DNA of 64,000 nucleotides from Hydra vulgaris. Its lineage: Eukaryota > Cnidaria > Hydrozoa > Anthoathecata > Hydridae. Shown here piece after piece: positions 45,292 to 58,795 of the stretch; the stretch's first letter is position 1, and each line of letters opens with the position of its first letter. The notes beneath the pieces are model-generated. The model had not been told where the DNA came from. It was given only the letters and a program-made list of their open reading frames with translations, and made no database searches. The translations under genes and the position numbers were made by a program. Location: assembly GCF_038396675.1 (NCBI RefSeq), contig NC_088928.1:12682001-12746000 (forward strand), read 5' to 3'.

Positions 45292-45765
45292 CTAATGTAT
45301 TTCAATATTGAATGCTATATATATTTTGAAAGTACATATATTAATATCTTTAAATTTCATTGAAGAAAGTTTGTGAATTTTTGTAAGTGTGAACGCAGGT
45401 ACTTTGCGTTTAACACTCGACATCAGCTTTTGCACAGTCTTCGGCTGGACTTTCTTGGTAGCTCTAATCAATTTATTTTTGAAGTCTTTAATGATTTTGG
45501 CTTCTTTTACATTGAACCTTAGTTTACTTTGGACAAGAGTCCAATATGTTTCGATAGGACGTAGTTTGGGACAATTTAGTGGATAGCAGTGCTTTTCAAC
45601 AAAATCTACTTCTCTAAGCCAGTTTAAAGTTGTCTCAGAATAATGGCATGATGCTAAATCGGGCCAAAATAACGGGTTACCCTTGTGTGTTCTTAAAAAC
45701 GGCAAAAGAAGTTTCTTGAGGCATTCTTTTATGTATATTTTGATGTTAATTGTACCCGTAGTCAC
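45292..45765 (-). pseudogene. Tc1/mariner-type transposase, C-terminal half
   Basis: Open over 157 codons. FWPDLASCHYSETTLNWL holds the second aspartate and LRPIETYWTLVQSKLRF the catalytic glutamate, 35 residues apart by my count. The N-terminal half with DNA-binding and first D is absent upstream, so it is truncated. A related, more decayed gene lies at 55290-56110. Confidence 0.65.
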
Positions 45766-46117
45766 AAGACAAGAGCAAAAAGTTTCAGTGTGTGTTTTTT
45801 AACGTTTTTTTAACAAAATTGTTTTGTTTGATACACCAGGATTTTCAACGAGAAAATGCAAAATTTTTCTCGCTTTTTATCTTGATTTGATGACATTTCA
45901 ATTAAAACTAATTGTTTTTATAACAGAGTTGTTTAAATTTTGAATAACACTAATACAATGACATTTTAAAGCAATTAGCTATTTAAAATGATGCACGGTT
46001 TCCGTAAACACCACATCAAAACACGCGCAGATTTATTCTGGTACATGTTTATATATCAGGGATTATCTTTTCCCGGATATGTTTTTTAGTTTTTCCTAAT
46101 ATCCAAAACATTTTCTA
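45766..46117. other. Unassigned DNA between two Tc1-type elements
   Basis: No gene. TA at 46116-46117 is the left flank of the next element. Confidence 0.4.
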
Positions 46118-48111
46118 CTCCTTTTCAAGATGTAATTGAGAACTTGAAAGTTATAATTAAGAAACGTAAGATGTAATTTAGAACATGAAAGTTGTAATTA
46201 AGAAACGTAAGATGTATCTTAGAACATGAAAGTTGTAAATAAGAAATCGTAAGATGTAATTGAGAAAATAAAGTTGTAATTGAGAAAAGTATAAAGAATA
46301 CCAAGTTCTTTGTATTATGAATTTTGTATTCCTAATATACTTTGTAATTTGAGGCTGGAAATAATAATATAATATCAATAAAATATAAAAAGTCATGAAA
46401 AAGGCATTTGAGGTTTAGGCGGTAACTGGAAAAATCCTATTGGGTGTCAATTAAAACTTTCTTTAATTTTTGTTTGTAAAAAATTGAGATTTCAGATGAA
46501 TAATAATAAAACACAAATAATTTATTGAAATTTAAACAACGTCATTAAAAATCATTGCAACATTCAGTTAAGCACCAACTTGGACGTCTTCCATATTTAA
46601 AATCGTCGCGTAATGCGTGGTTGTATGTTGTACAGCGCGTGTACAATTACCTCACATTATTGTATTTTTTGCCGCAGTAATAATTCTTTCTAAATACTGC
46701 ATTCGTTGTTCCATAATCCCAGCACCGAATGCAGGTGGAATGTGAATAACATTTTTAACGTTTATTTTTATTTTGAACCAGATAGCTTCTGCTGGGTTTA
46801 ACATTGGACTGTAGGGTCCTAATCGTAACAACTAAGCCGGTGAATTTTCAAACACCCTTTCCAAACGAGCGTGACAAGAACATTGTCTGTTATGACGAAC
46901 AAATCCTCGAAATAATTCCCGGATGTAACCCACTGATTAAACAAAGCCAACATCCACTTGTTACAAGAATCTACTTTAAATGATCCTCTGCGAATTTCCA
47001 TCATGACGATATTTGTTGTTGATATAGCTGCAATCAAATGTATGTTTGCACCTTTTGAAGAAGGTATTTTCATTATTGCTCTTTTCCCTTGTTCTGGCAC
47101 GTCGTGGCGTTTTTCTACAAAAAAGATTAAAATTTGTTTCATCCAACCAAACTATCTGATGACCATTTGTGATGTGTTCATTAATGTTCCTAACATATTC
47201 AGCTCTTTTTTGTTTGTTTTCATTACTATTCATTGTAGTAGGCTCTTTGTGCACTTTTTTAAATAAAAATAGTCTGCTTAGTGCTGACGCTAATATTAAA
47301 TTGTCTTAATATCCTTGTTTTAATGGCCACCAATATCAACTGACAGTCACTTTCAATCCATGTTAGTGTTTCTTCGATTTGATCATCGGTTAATTTTTTT
47401 AGTTTAAAACCACCTCTTCCAATAAAATTTAAATTTCCACTGCGGACCCAATTGTATGCTGTCTTATATTTGACACCTAAAGTATGCACCAGAGTCACCC
47501 AATCATCGTTTCGTTCAGCACATTCAATTACTCTTCTTTTATCATTTGATGAAGATAAAGCATAATGTTTTCTTTCAACTTGTTCAGTTGTATGTATTTC
47601 TTGTCTACAAATTGGACAAGGTGGTTCTGGTTATTCCAGAAATAGTTGTAAACAAATTTGGTGAAATAAATGCTTGCACGGATTCAATTTAATAACAGAG
47701 TTTCTATTCATAGAGTATTGACAAATAACACAACGATCTTTCAACTCCATTACTGTATTACTGTGTTGTGTGCATACAAGTGCTAAATTTGATATTATTA
47801 ACTTATTAAACTGCATGTCCAAGAAAATCTTTTATAATGACCTTTAAGCTTACATTGAATTCGCAAATACAAATAATGTATTCTCATTTACAAATTACGA
47901 TTTCTTAATTACAACTTTTGTTTTTCAAATAACATATTGCGATTTCTTATTTACATGTTGGATTTCTCAATTACATTTTAAAATTTCTTAATTACATGTT
48001 GTGTTTCTCAATTACATATTGCGACTTCTAAATTACATGTTGTATTTCTCAATTACATCTTACTTTTCTTAATTACAACTTTCAAGTTCTCAATTACATC
48101 TTGAAAAGTTG
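46118..48111 (-). mobile_element. Tc1/mariner-type element with long multi-repeat ends and a RING-transposase
   Basis: The outermost sequence CTCCTTTTCAAGATGTAATT (46118) is mirrored by CAACTTTTCAAGATGTAATT read inward from 48111. Both are bounded by TA (46116-17, 48112-13). Each end is built from 30-40-base tandem units with GATGTAATTGAGAA and GTTGTAATTAAGAA: about four to five at left (46118-46285) and about six to seven at right (47880-48111). The gene inside is on the minus strand. TA duplication plus DDE motifs support the Tc1/mariner superfamily. Confidence 0.75.
46600..47750 (-). pseudogene. RING-H2 finger fused to Tc1-like transposase, broken
   Basis: The ATG at 47750 begins MELKDRCVICQYSMNRNSVI. 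The RING-H2 pattern is complete: CVIC, NPCKHLFHQIC, then CPICRQE, all in one frame. A single TAA (about 47633-47631) splits it. The same frame runs on without a gap into RRVIECAERNDDWVTLVHTL and GVKYKTAYNWVRSG, the transposase helix-turn-helix. After a frameshift near 47270 come QIVWLDETNFNLFCRK (first D, 47160-47110) and SSKGANIHLIAAIS, then VITDNVLV (second D, about 46890). A degraded NPAEAIWFKI (about 46790) has the catalytic E. So RING, HTH and DDE were once one protein. Confidence 0.68.
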
Positions 48112-48955
48112 TATACATACAAGTTTTGGCATAATTTTTTTAATATATTTGTTATTTATGCTTTTTTACTCATCACTCATAGAAAAATAAAAAAAAAGTT
48201 TAAAAAAGAAAATTAGAAACAACTCAGGTAAAAGCAAAATTAAAAGAAAAATATTTTTCGATTTTTTCGAATGGAAAATATTTTCCAGGTATTTTACCTA
48301 AACAATTTTACGGATTTTTTAAATATGACCAAGATGATTTATAATATGCAGTTATCTATATAAACTATATAAAGAAATTCGTATCTGTATAAAGATACGG
48401 ATTTCAATTAATCGGTTAAAATATAATCTTTAATTAGAAAAGGTCACAGTTCCTAAGATTTTTTTTTACTTTTATTTATTCAGTTATAACAGTAGAAATA
48501 TTAATCGTAGTAGTAATGTTAATCAAAATTAATTGTCATTGAAAAGAAAGATATGCTGCTCGACGAGCGGAAAACATACTTGCCAGAATTCAGTGTCAAG
48601 AAGTGTTAAAGTCTGTTAAGGCTATAAAGTAACTTATACACTTAAGTAAAGTAAAGACACTTAAGGAAAATCAAATTAACAAAATTAAGAACAAAACTAA
48701 ATATGAGTTTTACTATTTATAGTAACAATTAATAAGTCTTAAATTTCAATGATTTTAATCTTTTTTTTTAATTCAAACAGGTAATTATGTCCTTTTTCAA
48801 GTTGCATTTGTCATTTCTTGATTAGCTTGCTTACTGTTGAAACATGGTTTTAATTTAGAAAATTTATATGATGTAAGGTTTACTCTATTAATCATTAGTC
48901 AACAGTTAAGGAGAAGCTGGAACTTTACATAATAAGGTAAAAATAATTTTGTTTA
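48112..48955. other. AT-rich DNA without a recognised gene
   Basis: No motif or repeat of note. TA at 48954-48955 flanks the following element. Confidence 0.4.
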
Positions 48956-49860
48956 GGGGAAAAGCGCCTATGATGGCATAGCGCCAATGATGGCATACTG
49001 GTCATATTTTCATAAATATTGGTTATGGCAAAAAAGTGATTTGACCAACATGTTTATACTGACTTTACATTAATCTTAGTAAAAATGCGTCCCTTATGCA
49101 CAAACTTTGCTTTTATAATCAACAATAATCGATTATGAGATGTGCTGTTGTATTTTTAATCCCTTTAAATATTTAAGATTGTGATTTTATTATCAACTGT
49201 GCAGAAATGAAATTTTCATGCATTTAATTTCCAAGTTTTGTGCATTTAGTAGAATACTTATTTTAATTTTATCTTTTGAACAAGGCAGACATAGCTTGTT
49301 TAAATGAAAATGATGACTTCTTCCTATGATGGCATACTGACGAGTTAGGTGTGTTGCAATATTGACGAGTTGAGAAAACCTTTTTTCTTTCATAAAAACA
49401 ACATATTTGTTAGGGAAGTAAAAAGGAATTTTTACTTCACCAAAAAATTTTTAGTCCAAATAACACATAAAACGCGATTTCTCTTATGCGCATGCGTGAA
49501 ATTCTACACTGCTGCTGCATAGCACGAAAGGACTAGTTAGGATGATTACGCGTAATTTCTGGCATTTTTGAGGGAAGACTCTAAGGTCAAATGAAATTGT
49601 CAAGTTACCTTTGATGCTAACCAGCCCCATCCTCCCCTATGCCACCATAGGAGCAGTAGTTGCCTATGATGGCATACTTGTGCTTTTTTTTTTAAATAAA
49701 AATAACTAATATAAAAATAAAATTGGTAAAAACTCTTGGGGTAGTTATTGTTCTACATGTAACAAAGAATGTATCCATATCAAAACTTTTGTTCATGGTC
49801 TACAGGATACTGAATAATGAAGCTTCAAAGTTAAGTATGCCATCATAGGCGCCTTTCCCC
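48956..49860. mobile_element. Non-autonomous element with repeated TATGATGGCATA motif, TA duplication
   Basis: The left end GGGGAAAAGCGCCTATGATG and right end (complement, GGGGAAAGGCGCCTATGATG) match with one difference. TA flanks both (48954-55, 49861-62). The motif CTATGATGGCATA appears at about 48970, 48986 (variant), 49324 and 49667, and once inverted at the right end. 905 bp, no transposase. Confidence 0.78.
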
Positions 49861-49862
49861 TA

Positions 49863-50379
49863 CTGGTAACATAATTTTAGCTATTTTGTGCTACGATGTT
49901 GTTTTTGTTGTTTACAGTAACAGTAACTTTTCTTATGCTCATAAATATTTATTGCGTGTCTTATACTTTTTTTAACGGGCTGCCTTGGAAACACTGTTTT
50001 AGGTATTGGTAAGTTTTTTTTGATTTTCCTCATCTGGTATTCGCTGATTTTAAAAAGAACTTGATTGAAGTTAAGTTTTCTTTTGTCTTTATGTCGTTGA
50101 CTATAAGCAGCACTATGACATTAACTATGACATGGCTGATAGGGAGCCCAATTTAAAATAATATTTATAGATAAATTTGTATTTAGTTATATTTTTTAAG
50201 ATAATATTTCAAGTCATATTGCTATTAATGATTTAATCACTAATAACCCGTATTACGGTTTGCTTACTGCTAGTTTAAATGAAATGTTGTTTTTTATTTA
50301 TTTTTATAATTTTATGTAGTTTTTAACTGTATAAACTTTATATTTGGAATTTATCTTTTATTTTCTCTATACGTGATAA
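49863..50379. other. AT-rich DNA, nothing recognised
   Basis: No coding motif seen. Confidence 0.4.
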
Positions 50380-50625
50380 GGCGGATGGGTGGTTCAAAAA
50401 TGGTCATTATTGGCGTAATGTCGTTATGCAATGATCCCTAATGGAGCTAATATTGGCAACAGTAGTGGCGTACAAAATCTTTTATTTGAACTCAATCCAA
50501 AATCATTTTATGCGTTATGTGAACGTCATAGCTTCAATATAATTCTTGGAGACATGGCGACATCTTCAGTCTTCAGTCCAATAATACTTTTTAAAAATTT
50601 GCATCAAACTTATCTTTTGTTTTAA
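50380..50625 (+). pseudogene. hAT (ZMYM1-like) transposase, middle fragment
   Basis: NGANIGNSSGVQNLLFELNP, then YALCERHSFNIILGDMATSS (50437-50575), is the hAT segment N-x-SGVQ ... C-x-x-H-S-x-N. The C-terminal block of a similar gene occurs at 52120-52378. About 1.5 kb separates them, so they may be one interrupted copy. Confidence 0.6.
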
Positions 50626-50639
50626 CAATTTTTTTTTCA

Positions 50640-51569
50640 ACTCAACAATAGCAAGTCTTTTGTTTGGTGCTTCAACACAACAATAGTAAATCTTTTGTTT
50701 GGTGCTTCATTTACGTCTATTTTTGTTACACACTGATAATTCAGAATCGGTATTGTGAAAGTTGTTTATTATCAACTAGCAGCGGTATATGATGCATTTA
50801 TGGAAATGGCAAAAATGCCAATCCAAAAGCAAAGACCAATGCAACCAAACTGATAAAAAAAATCAAAAACTTTTCATCTTCGGTTACTTTAACCATCATG
50901 TACGATTTATTGTTTCTAATCGATTCCGTCAGCAAACTGATGCAAATTAAAAAACATGCAATATGACATTGTACCGGAATATATAAAAAGTGCAACCGAG
51001 GTTATAAAAAAAACCTACTCAAATTTCAGCCAGAGAATTGGTTCAAGAATTTTTTATTATTATTATTTTAATCTATTCTATGCCCTATAATACTAATTAC
51101 AATAAGATTGTGTACGTAAATAATAAATGGCCGGAATAAGAAGAAGATATAATATCCGAGTCCCTTTTACATTGCTGCTGTGAGTTTATATTAAAAAATG
51201 GTGAACTACAATATCATTAAATATAGATATTACAAATGCAAATAAATAAGATATAAATAAACAATAGTATAAGATTTTTTTTTTTTTATCGTAAAATAAA
51301 TAAAATCAAGACAAAAATATGTGAGTAGCCATGATTTTTTATCAGTTTGTTAATTTTAATTACTTTTTTGTTTAAAGAAATATTAAATACCTTTACGTAA
51401 AAAAATGATCCACAATATTTGGATAGAACTTACTTTTAAGATCTTAAGATCTTGATTTAACAAAGTTATCATTTGAAAACTTTGTGGGGTATGTAGGAGA
51501 AATTTCGCTAAAATAAGAATGAAATATATTAGGAGATATATCCTGTTTTGTTTTATACTTAAGTAGCAA
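50640..51569. other. Sequence within the interrupted hAT copy
   Basis: A ~50-base unit containing CTTTTGTTTGGTGCTTCAAC is tandemly present twice at 50640-50725. No other gene. Confidence 0.4.
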
Positions 51570-52020
51570 AACATGGTATATATTAAGTTTATAAATATTT
51601 AAGAGCATTAAGTTGCCTTAAAAGAATATGCCCTTAAGTGTTCTGTTAATACCAGATATAATCACGCATGCATTTTTTTATTTTCTGTAATTTGTTTTAG
51701 CTTGCTAAAATTGGTACTTTCCAACACAATAACGTAATAGGTTAGATCACTATGAATAAATGAAAAGTATATATTTTTTAAGGATTCAGTTTTAAGAAAG
51801 GGTTTTACTTTATGTAGCATAGAATTAACATGAAATTTTTATGATATATTTTGATCTAACATCACTTTAAGAAAGTTAATTGTCGATTCTTTGTTTATGA
51901 CTGACTTACTCATAAAGAAATGGGTAATTTTGAAGTAATTTTATCACCCCTTATTAGGTTTGTGGAACAACATAAATTTCGCTTTTTCCACATTCAATGA
52001 AAGTCTATTACGCAATCCAC
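51570..52020 (-). pseudogene. LINE reverse transcriptase C-terminal fragment, minus strand
   Basis: On the minus strand: RLSLNVEKAKFMLFHKPNKG (about 52010-51950), then INKESTINFLKVMLDQNIS (about 51900-51845) and KFHVNSMLHKVKPFLKTES. This is the region following the RT catalytic core. Stops occur at several points. It interrupts the hAT copy. Confidence 0.55.
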
Positions 52021-52119
52021 GTATGAATTTCTAATAGTTCTTTATTTAATATTTTGAAAAAATCTTTCGTTATTGCTTTGATTTGATGAAACTTTGTGAT
52101 GGTCTACTCTATATTCTTT

Positions 52120-52378
52120 AAGCTTTGTTTATGATCGTGGTTTGAATACAGCTATTCCAAATGTTGCTATAGCCAATTGTATAGCTTTAACGATTCTAAC
52201 TACTGTTGTGTCGGATGAAAGAAGTTTTTCCAAGTTAAATTTAATTTCAAAATCTGTTTGAAAATGACTATTACACAAGAACGCCTAAACAATCTGGCAA
52301 TAATATTTATTAAACTAAATATCTTCGAATCTTTGGATTATTCACAATCAAGTCAAGACTTTGCTGCTATCAAAGTAT
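52120..52378 (+). pseudogene. hAT transposase C-terminal dimerisation block
   Basis: FNTAIPNVAIANCIALTILT, then VVSDERSFSKLNLISKSV with the conserved S-x-E-R-S-F-S-K-L block, then ITQERLNNLAIIFIKLNIFE (52140-52325). One stop lies after KSV. Confidence 0.65.
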
Positions 52379-52459
52379 AAAAAGTTGATTTTAGATGAGA
52401 GTTTATAAAAACTGCATAAATGAGAAAGTTGTCGGTGTGAAAAATACAAAATCTTAGGC

Positions 52460-52735
<276 letters not shown>

Positions 52736-52827
52736 TTATTGATAAATGTTGCATATTGCTGGAAATACAATTCTTGTCTGTTTAAGAGTGATCAATATCT
52801 TTTTGAAAAAAATAGATCAAATAATAT

Positions 52828-53336
<509 letters not shown>

Positions 53337-53479
53337 TATGTTTCAGTTTATTTTTTCACAAAAACTACAATTACATATAGATTTTAAATGAATAAATTTG
53401 CTTCTACTCTTACATTCTTAAAGATTTTGATATCAATAATAGTTTTTTACATTTTTTTAGAATTGAAGGTTAACTTGAT

Positions 53480-54465
53480 AAAAAAAAATACCTGTCCAAA
53501 GTGTCAGAATTGGAAAATGTGGGAGGCCACGCATCGCTACCCTGAGAGATGAACGGGCAATTCATTACATTTGTGTTAAAAACCAAAGAAAAAGTACAAA
53601 AACAGTTACTAAAATCATACAAGAAACCATTATCAGGATTTCTAAAAAACTAAAAGGCGTTGATTATAGCAGAACTGGTGTTTAAATGCTACAGATCTTC
53701 GAGGAAACCTAAACTTACGTCAGCGATAAAATTAAAACGCTTCACTTAGACTAAACAACTCCAACATATTTCTGCTGAAGATTGGGAAAATGTAAGTAAA
53801 TACTTAATTTAACTGTTTATTGCAACAACATCACTGATTAAAACATTTACATTAGTTTTTATATTATTATTTTTATTTATTTTTAAGTACGTTTCACAGT
53901 TGAGTCCCAATTTGAAATATTAATGGGTAACTCTTCTTTTGTTAGACAAAGGAAAGAAGATAAATATAACCCAGACTGTGTTATGAAGACGGTAAAACAC
54001 CCTCTATAGGTGATGATGTGATCAGTTGTAAGTGGTAAGGGCAGTAGCCTTCTCTTTATAGTTGAAAGGATGAAAAACTAGGATAAATATAAAAAAGTAT
54101 TTGGTACCAAATTATTTCCTCAGTTGCATGATTGGTTTCCTAATCCATACAAATGCATCTTTATGCGTGATTCTGCCCAATGCCATATAGCTAAATGAGT
54201 GACAAGATTTTTAGAGTCAAAAAATGTTACTGTTTTACCATGGCCTGGCAACTCTCCCTACTTAATCCTGATAGAGAACACCTGGGAACTTTTAAAGTAG
54301 ATAATTAGGCATGATACTATAACCAAAAAAAATTCTCATCGATTCGCTAGATAATCCCTGGCATAATAATCAAGAATTAAAAGTAAATGTAGAGAATTGC
54401 ATCTTAAGTATGCCAAGAAGGATACAAGCAGTAACTGATGCAGAAGGCACCCAAACAAAATATTA
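53480..54465 (+). pseudogene. Tc1-type transposase (DD34E), broken
   Basis: The N-terminal region is degraded (GGHASLP, VKNQRKSTKTVTKII near 53525-53620). Then KRKEDKYNPDCVMKTVKHP (about 53950-54000), FMRDSAQCHIAK (second D, about 54162-54195), a stop, and then LESKNVTVLPWPGNSP ending IENTWELLK (E, about 54275-54297). 34 positions lie between D and E. Multiple stops make it non-functional. Confidence 0.68.
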
Positions 54466-54685
54466 AAAAATATTTTGTATTATGAGTTTTTATAAATAAA
54501 TGCTTAAAAATAGTAACAGTGTTTAAATAAGTGCTTTACTTTTAAAAAAAGTATATTTATTTAAGCTAGCAGCACTAATATTTGTATAAAAATTTAACAT
54601 AAGAATACGTAAAAGGGCTTATAATGGTTAATATGGTATTTTTTGCAGGTGTAACAAATAATTTGGCCGTCCACTATATATATGC

Positions 54686-55289
<604 letters not shown>

Positions 55290-56110
55290 AATCATTAACT
55301 AAAAAAAAAAAATAGCACGTAATACAATCTGTGATAACTTAAAATGGTCATTTATTTTCTGTTAAAAAAACGTTCTGGTCATCCGACATCCTGTACTAGA
55401 GAAATGAAAGCCAAACTAAAAAGACTTGTTAACAACCAAAGAGGGGTTAGTCAAAATAATTTGGATCTTAAATTTTGTCAAAATCGACAACTGGTCGACA
55501 ATTAAAAAAAAAACAATATTGAATACAGAAAACGCGGCAAGACTCCCAAGTACACCATTGAACAACATATAAAAGCAAAAAAAAAAAAAAAAGAAGCAGA
55601 AAACTTGTTAATCAGCATTATAACACGAAAAGAGAAAATTCCGTATTTAACAAAGGTATATCTGAGCCATTGTTTCGTACTTCCAAGGCTGTAGCAGTTA
55701 ATACACCAATCTATTTGATATGTAAGTGTTTTAAAATACAATTTCCTCCATTATCATAGTATCACAACGACTGTAACTTATCATTTTGACCAGATTTAGC
55801 AAGTTTCATAAGTCTAAAATTTCTCTTTAAATTGGATGGACAAACATGTTAACTATGTTGATAAGAAATCCAACCCACAAAATGATTCTCAAGCACAACC
55901 AATAAAAAACTTTTGTAGGCATTTGGCTCAAAGGTTTTACAATGGAGTTCGGCAAGCCTCATCAGAGAAAGTTGTGAAAGATCACATCGAATTAAAGTTA
56001 AAAGAAACTAAAATTTTTTCACATTTTTTTATGAAAGGTTCAAAGCGAACATAAGATCTATGGCAATCAATCAATATATTTCTGAAATAGTTGGTTACAT
56101 TTCAGGGTTG
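55290..56110 (+). pseudogene. Tc1/mariner-type transposase related to 45292-45765, broken
   Basis: RSGHPTSCTREMKAKLKRLV and NNQRGVSQNNLDLKF (55370-55475) form a helix-turn-helix-like part, then NNIEYRKRGKTPKYTIEQ (55512-55565). Downstream come SEPLFRTSKAVAVNTPIYL (55660-55720) and LNWMDKHVNYVDKKSNPQND (about 55830-55885), then a mutated catalytic block (AQPIKNFCRHLAQR, where a related copy has RPIE). So the catalytic glutamate position reads K here. The segment with the first D is missing. Confidence 0.6.
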
Positions 56111-56221
56111 TTTACAAATAGTAAGATTACTAACATTAAGTAGACACCTTATGAAAGTGATTATAGCAAATAATGATTATAATAATAAAAATGATATTTT
56201 TAGAAATATTAACATTTTATT

Positions 56222-56241
56222 TTAACAATAGTAATACTAAC

Positions 56242-56282
<41 letters not shown>

Positions 56283-56330
56283 TAATAATTATAATAATAA
56301 TAATAAAGTAATTATAATAATTTGAATAAA
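56222..56330. repeat. (AAT)n microsatellite
   Basis: About 100 bases of AAT with AAC interruptions. Confidence 0.95.
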
Positions 56331-57580
56331 TCGGTGTTACTTTCCATACAACAAACGTTTATACATACAAAGTTATAGTAACAAACAGTAATAAACTGAC
56401 AAAACGTAACAACTAACAATAACATAAAAACAACTATTGCTAAAAAAATTATAAAGATTTAGTAAATATAATATTCATAGTTTTTATAATATAATAACCA
56501 AAATATTATGACCAAATAAATAAAATATAAACAGAAAAGCACTGAGAAAATCAAAACAAAACGAAAGCTACAACAAACATAAACAAAACAAGAAATTACG
56601 TTAAGTTCTTTTGGCAAAAAAACAAAACATGAGAATAAAAAATGATAACAACAATAATGAAAGAAAAATACTAATAATACGGTAAAATAAAGCATAAAAT
56701 AAATGACTAAAATGAAAATAAAAACAAATAAAATATAACTGTATAAAAAATTTATATATCGCTATTAAAAAATAAATAAAAAATAAAAATAAACAATAAA
56801 TGACTAACAATAGTTTTATGTTAAAATAGTTTTTTTTCTTCCATTCTTCTTATTTATTTCATTCATCGACTATTTTTTTAACTTCTATTTTCATTACTTT
56901 TTTAATTTTTCTTTCAGATATTGCTTCTTCTTTTCTTCTTTTAAATCATTTTTTTATATTTTTTTTTTTTTTTTTTTTTTGTTATTTATTTTTCGTTTAA
57001 TTTACAAATGTTTTCTTTTTTAGTCTTTTTTTTTTTTTTTAGTTGCAGATGATGAATGATTGCAGATGATGAAGAATTTTCATATAAGAAATAACAGATA
57101 TTTATTCACAAATAAAATCTTCAATTAAAAATAATAATAATAATAATTTTCTTTTTATTTGTTAATAAGATATTAAAGTTTTTATTTTTTTCGAAAACTT
57201 ATTTATCAATAAGTTTTTTAAGAAATGAGTCTAACTTATCGTTTAATCTATTTGTAATGTATCTTTAAAATCTTATGGTGTTTAATTGACCAGCAGTTAG
57301 AACTTGAGATAAGGGCTTTAGTCAAACAGATAGAGTAGTTTTTGTATTTATTGTAGTCTTCGTATATTCAGCAAAGGTTTTGGCAAATTGCAATGTATTT
57401 TGGATGTATCTATTTCGCAAAAGAAAAAAACTAAAATAAATTTAATTGAATAAAGAACTTCTTTTGGCAAAAGAATAAAAAGTAAAAAAGAAATAAATCT
57501 AATTTATTTTTTATATTTATGTTCAGAGCCGTAACCACCGGGGGAGGCGGGGGCAGGGGGATAAAGAAAATTTCGGCTTT

Positions 57581-57634
57581 GCTCTGTGACATGACCGTAA
57601 GATTTTCTCGGAGTACCAAACCAAAAACAAAAAG
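57581..57634 (+). mobile_element. 3' fragment of the SINE found at 34375-34578
   Basis: GCTCTGTGACATGACCGTAA, then CTCGGAGTACCAAACC, matches the SINE body end and is followed by an A-rich tail. The tRNA-like head is absent. Confidence 0.6.
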
Positions 57635-58423
57635 TTTAGGAAAAATCTTTTTTTTTTTAATACTCAAATATGAACTTTGTTAGATTTTAACCATTTTATG
57701 ATCTTGTGTCATCTTTTTGTGTGATGTTAGTTGTGATCTTAAACACAGTTCATTCTTTGAACCTCCAAGGGACCAAGGAAAATGGTTCAAATTAAAAAAT
57801 GTTTGACTAAAACGAACTCCTGTTAAGTCGAACTTTGGATTATATGAGATATTAGCTCGAGTTATGACGATTTTTCTGAATTATGAACACCATTAAGTAT
57901 GAACGCCGCCTTTTTTTTTGCTGAAGTATGAAATCGAATGCTTAAGTACAAACACCGTTCATTTACTACGTTATAATAAAAGCATGAAATTTTTTTTATG
58001 AAAGAAGTTACGTAATGTATTCACGCTGTACATTGCAGTGTACAGCGTACCCTGCAGTGTACCCTAAAGTTAATTGCACCGTAACAGGTTGTACAAATAG
58101 TACATATAGATTAAATAAATGGAAAAAAGAAGTATGCAATGAACATGAACAAAATTTAATGGAGAAATTTGAGAGAAATGTTCTTTATGTGAAAAGCCAT
58201 TTTTATTATATAAATTTCCAGCAGCAAAGAAAAAAAATAAAAAAAGACAGTTATGTATCAAAGCTTTAAGAAGAGAATCTATAAGTAAGTCATTATGGCA
58301 GCCAAGAGATAGTAATAGGGTATGCTCCATACATTTTGTTGATGGAATTCCTTCAACTGCAAACCCTACGCCTACCCTATGTCTTAGATATGAAATAGAA
58401 GCTAAAAAATCTAAAAAAAAACT

Positions 58424-58452
58424 TAATCAAACACTCTAATAGAGTGTTTGAT
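58424..58452. repeat. Perfect 13-bp-arm hairpin
   Basis: AATCAAACACTCT, 3-base loop, AGAGTGTTTGATT. Confidence 0.85.
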
Positions 58453-58654
58453 TAATTTTCTTCTAGATTGGTATAGAGTCTCTATACCATTATAATTACC
58501 TTCTAGAATGGTATAGAGTATTTTACCTTCCAGAATGATATAGAGTCTTTATACCATTAAAAAAGCAGAAACTTGACCAAACTGCAGTTACTACTGAACA
58601 ACCAAGTCATTCTAAGGCGCTACTGCAGTTTCCCATCCCCCCCCCCATCACCCC

Positions 58655-58795
58655 ATGTACGTTTAATCGCGCCAATCTCTATTTGTCAGTCGATGTATGT
58701 GCACTTAGTTGTGCCAATCCCTATTTGTCAGTCGATGTATGTGCATTCAATTGAGCCAATCTATATATTTTAGTCGATTTATGTACATTTAAAAA
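58655..58795 (+). repeat. Three tandem ~49-bp units
   Basis: Unit with TTGTCAGTCGATGTATGTGC and CCAATC, three progressively diverged copies, inside the THAP pseudogene. Confidence 0.8.

Larger units (their letters stand above)
56111..58014. other. Simple-sequence-rich region without a gene
   Basis: Includes the AAT/AAC microsatellite at 56222-56330, poly-T runs near 56960 and 57030, and a SINE fragment at 57581-57634. A G-rich patch (GGGGGAGGCGGGGGCAGGGG) lies at 57540-57560. Confidence 0.5.

Noticed and set aside
55502-55741. Minus-strand frame rich in F, S and Y as a membrane protein
   Set aside because: It is opposite a transposase remnant and A-runs, so hydrophobicity comes from T-rich complement. 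The same holds for 56459-56810.
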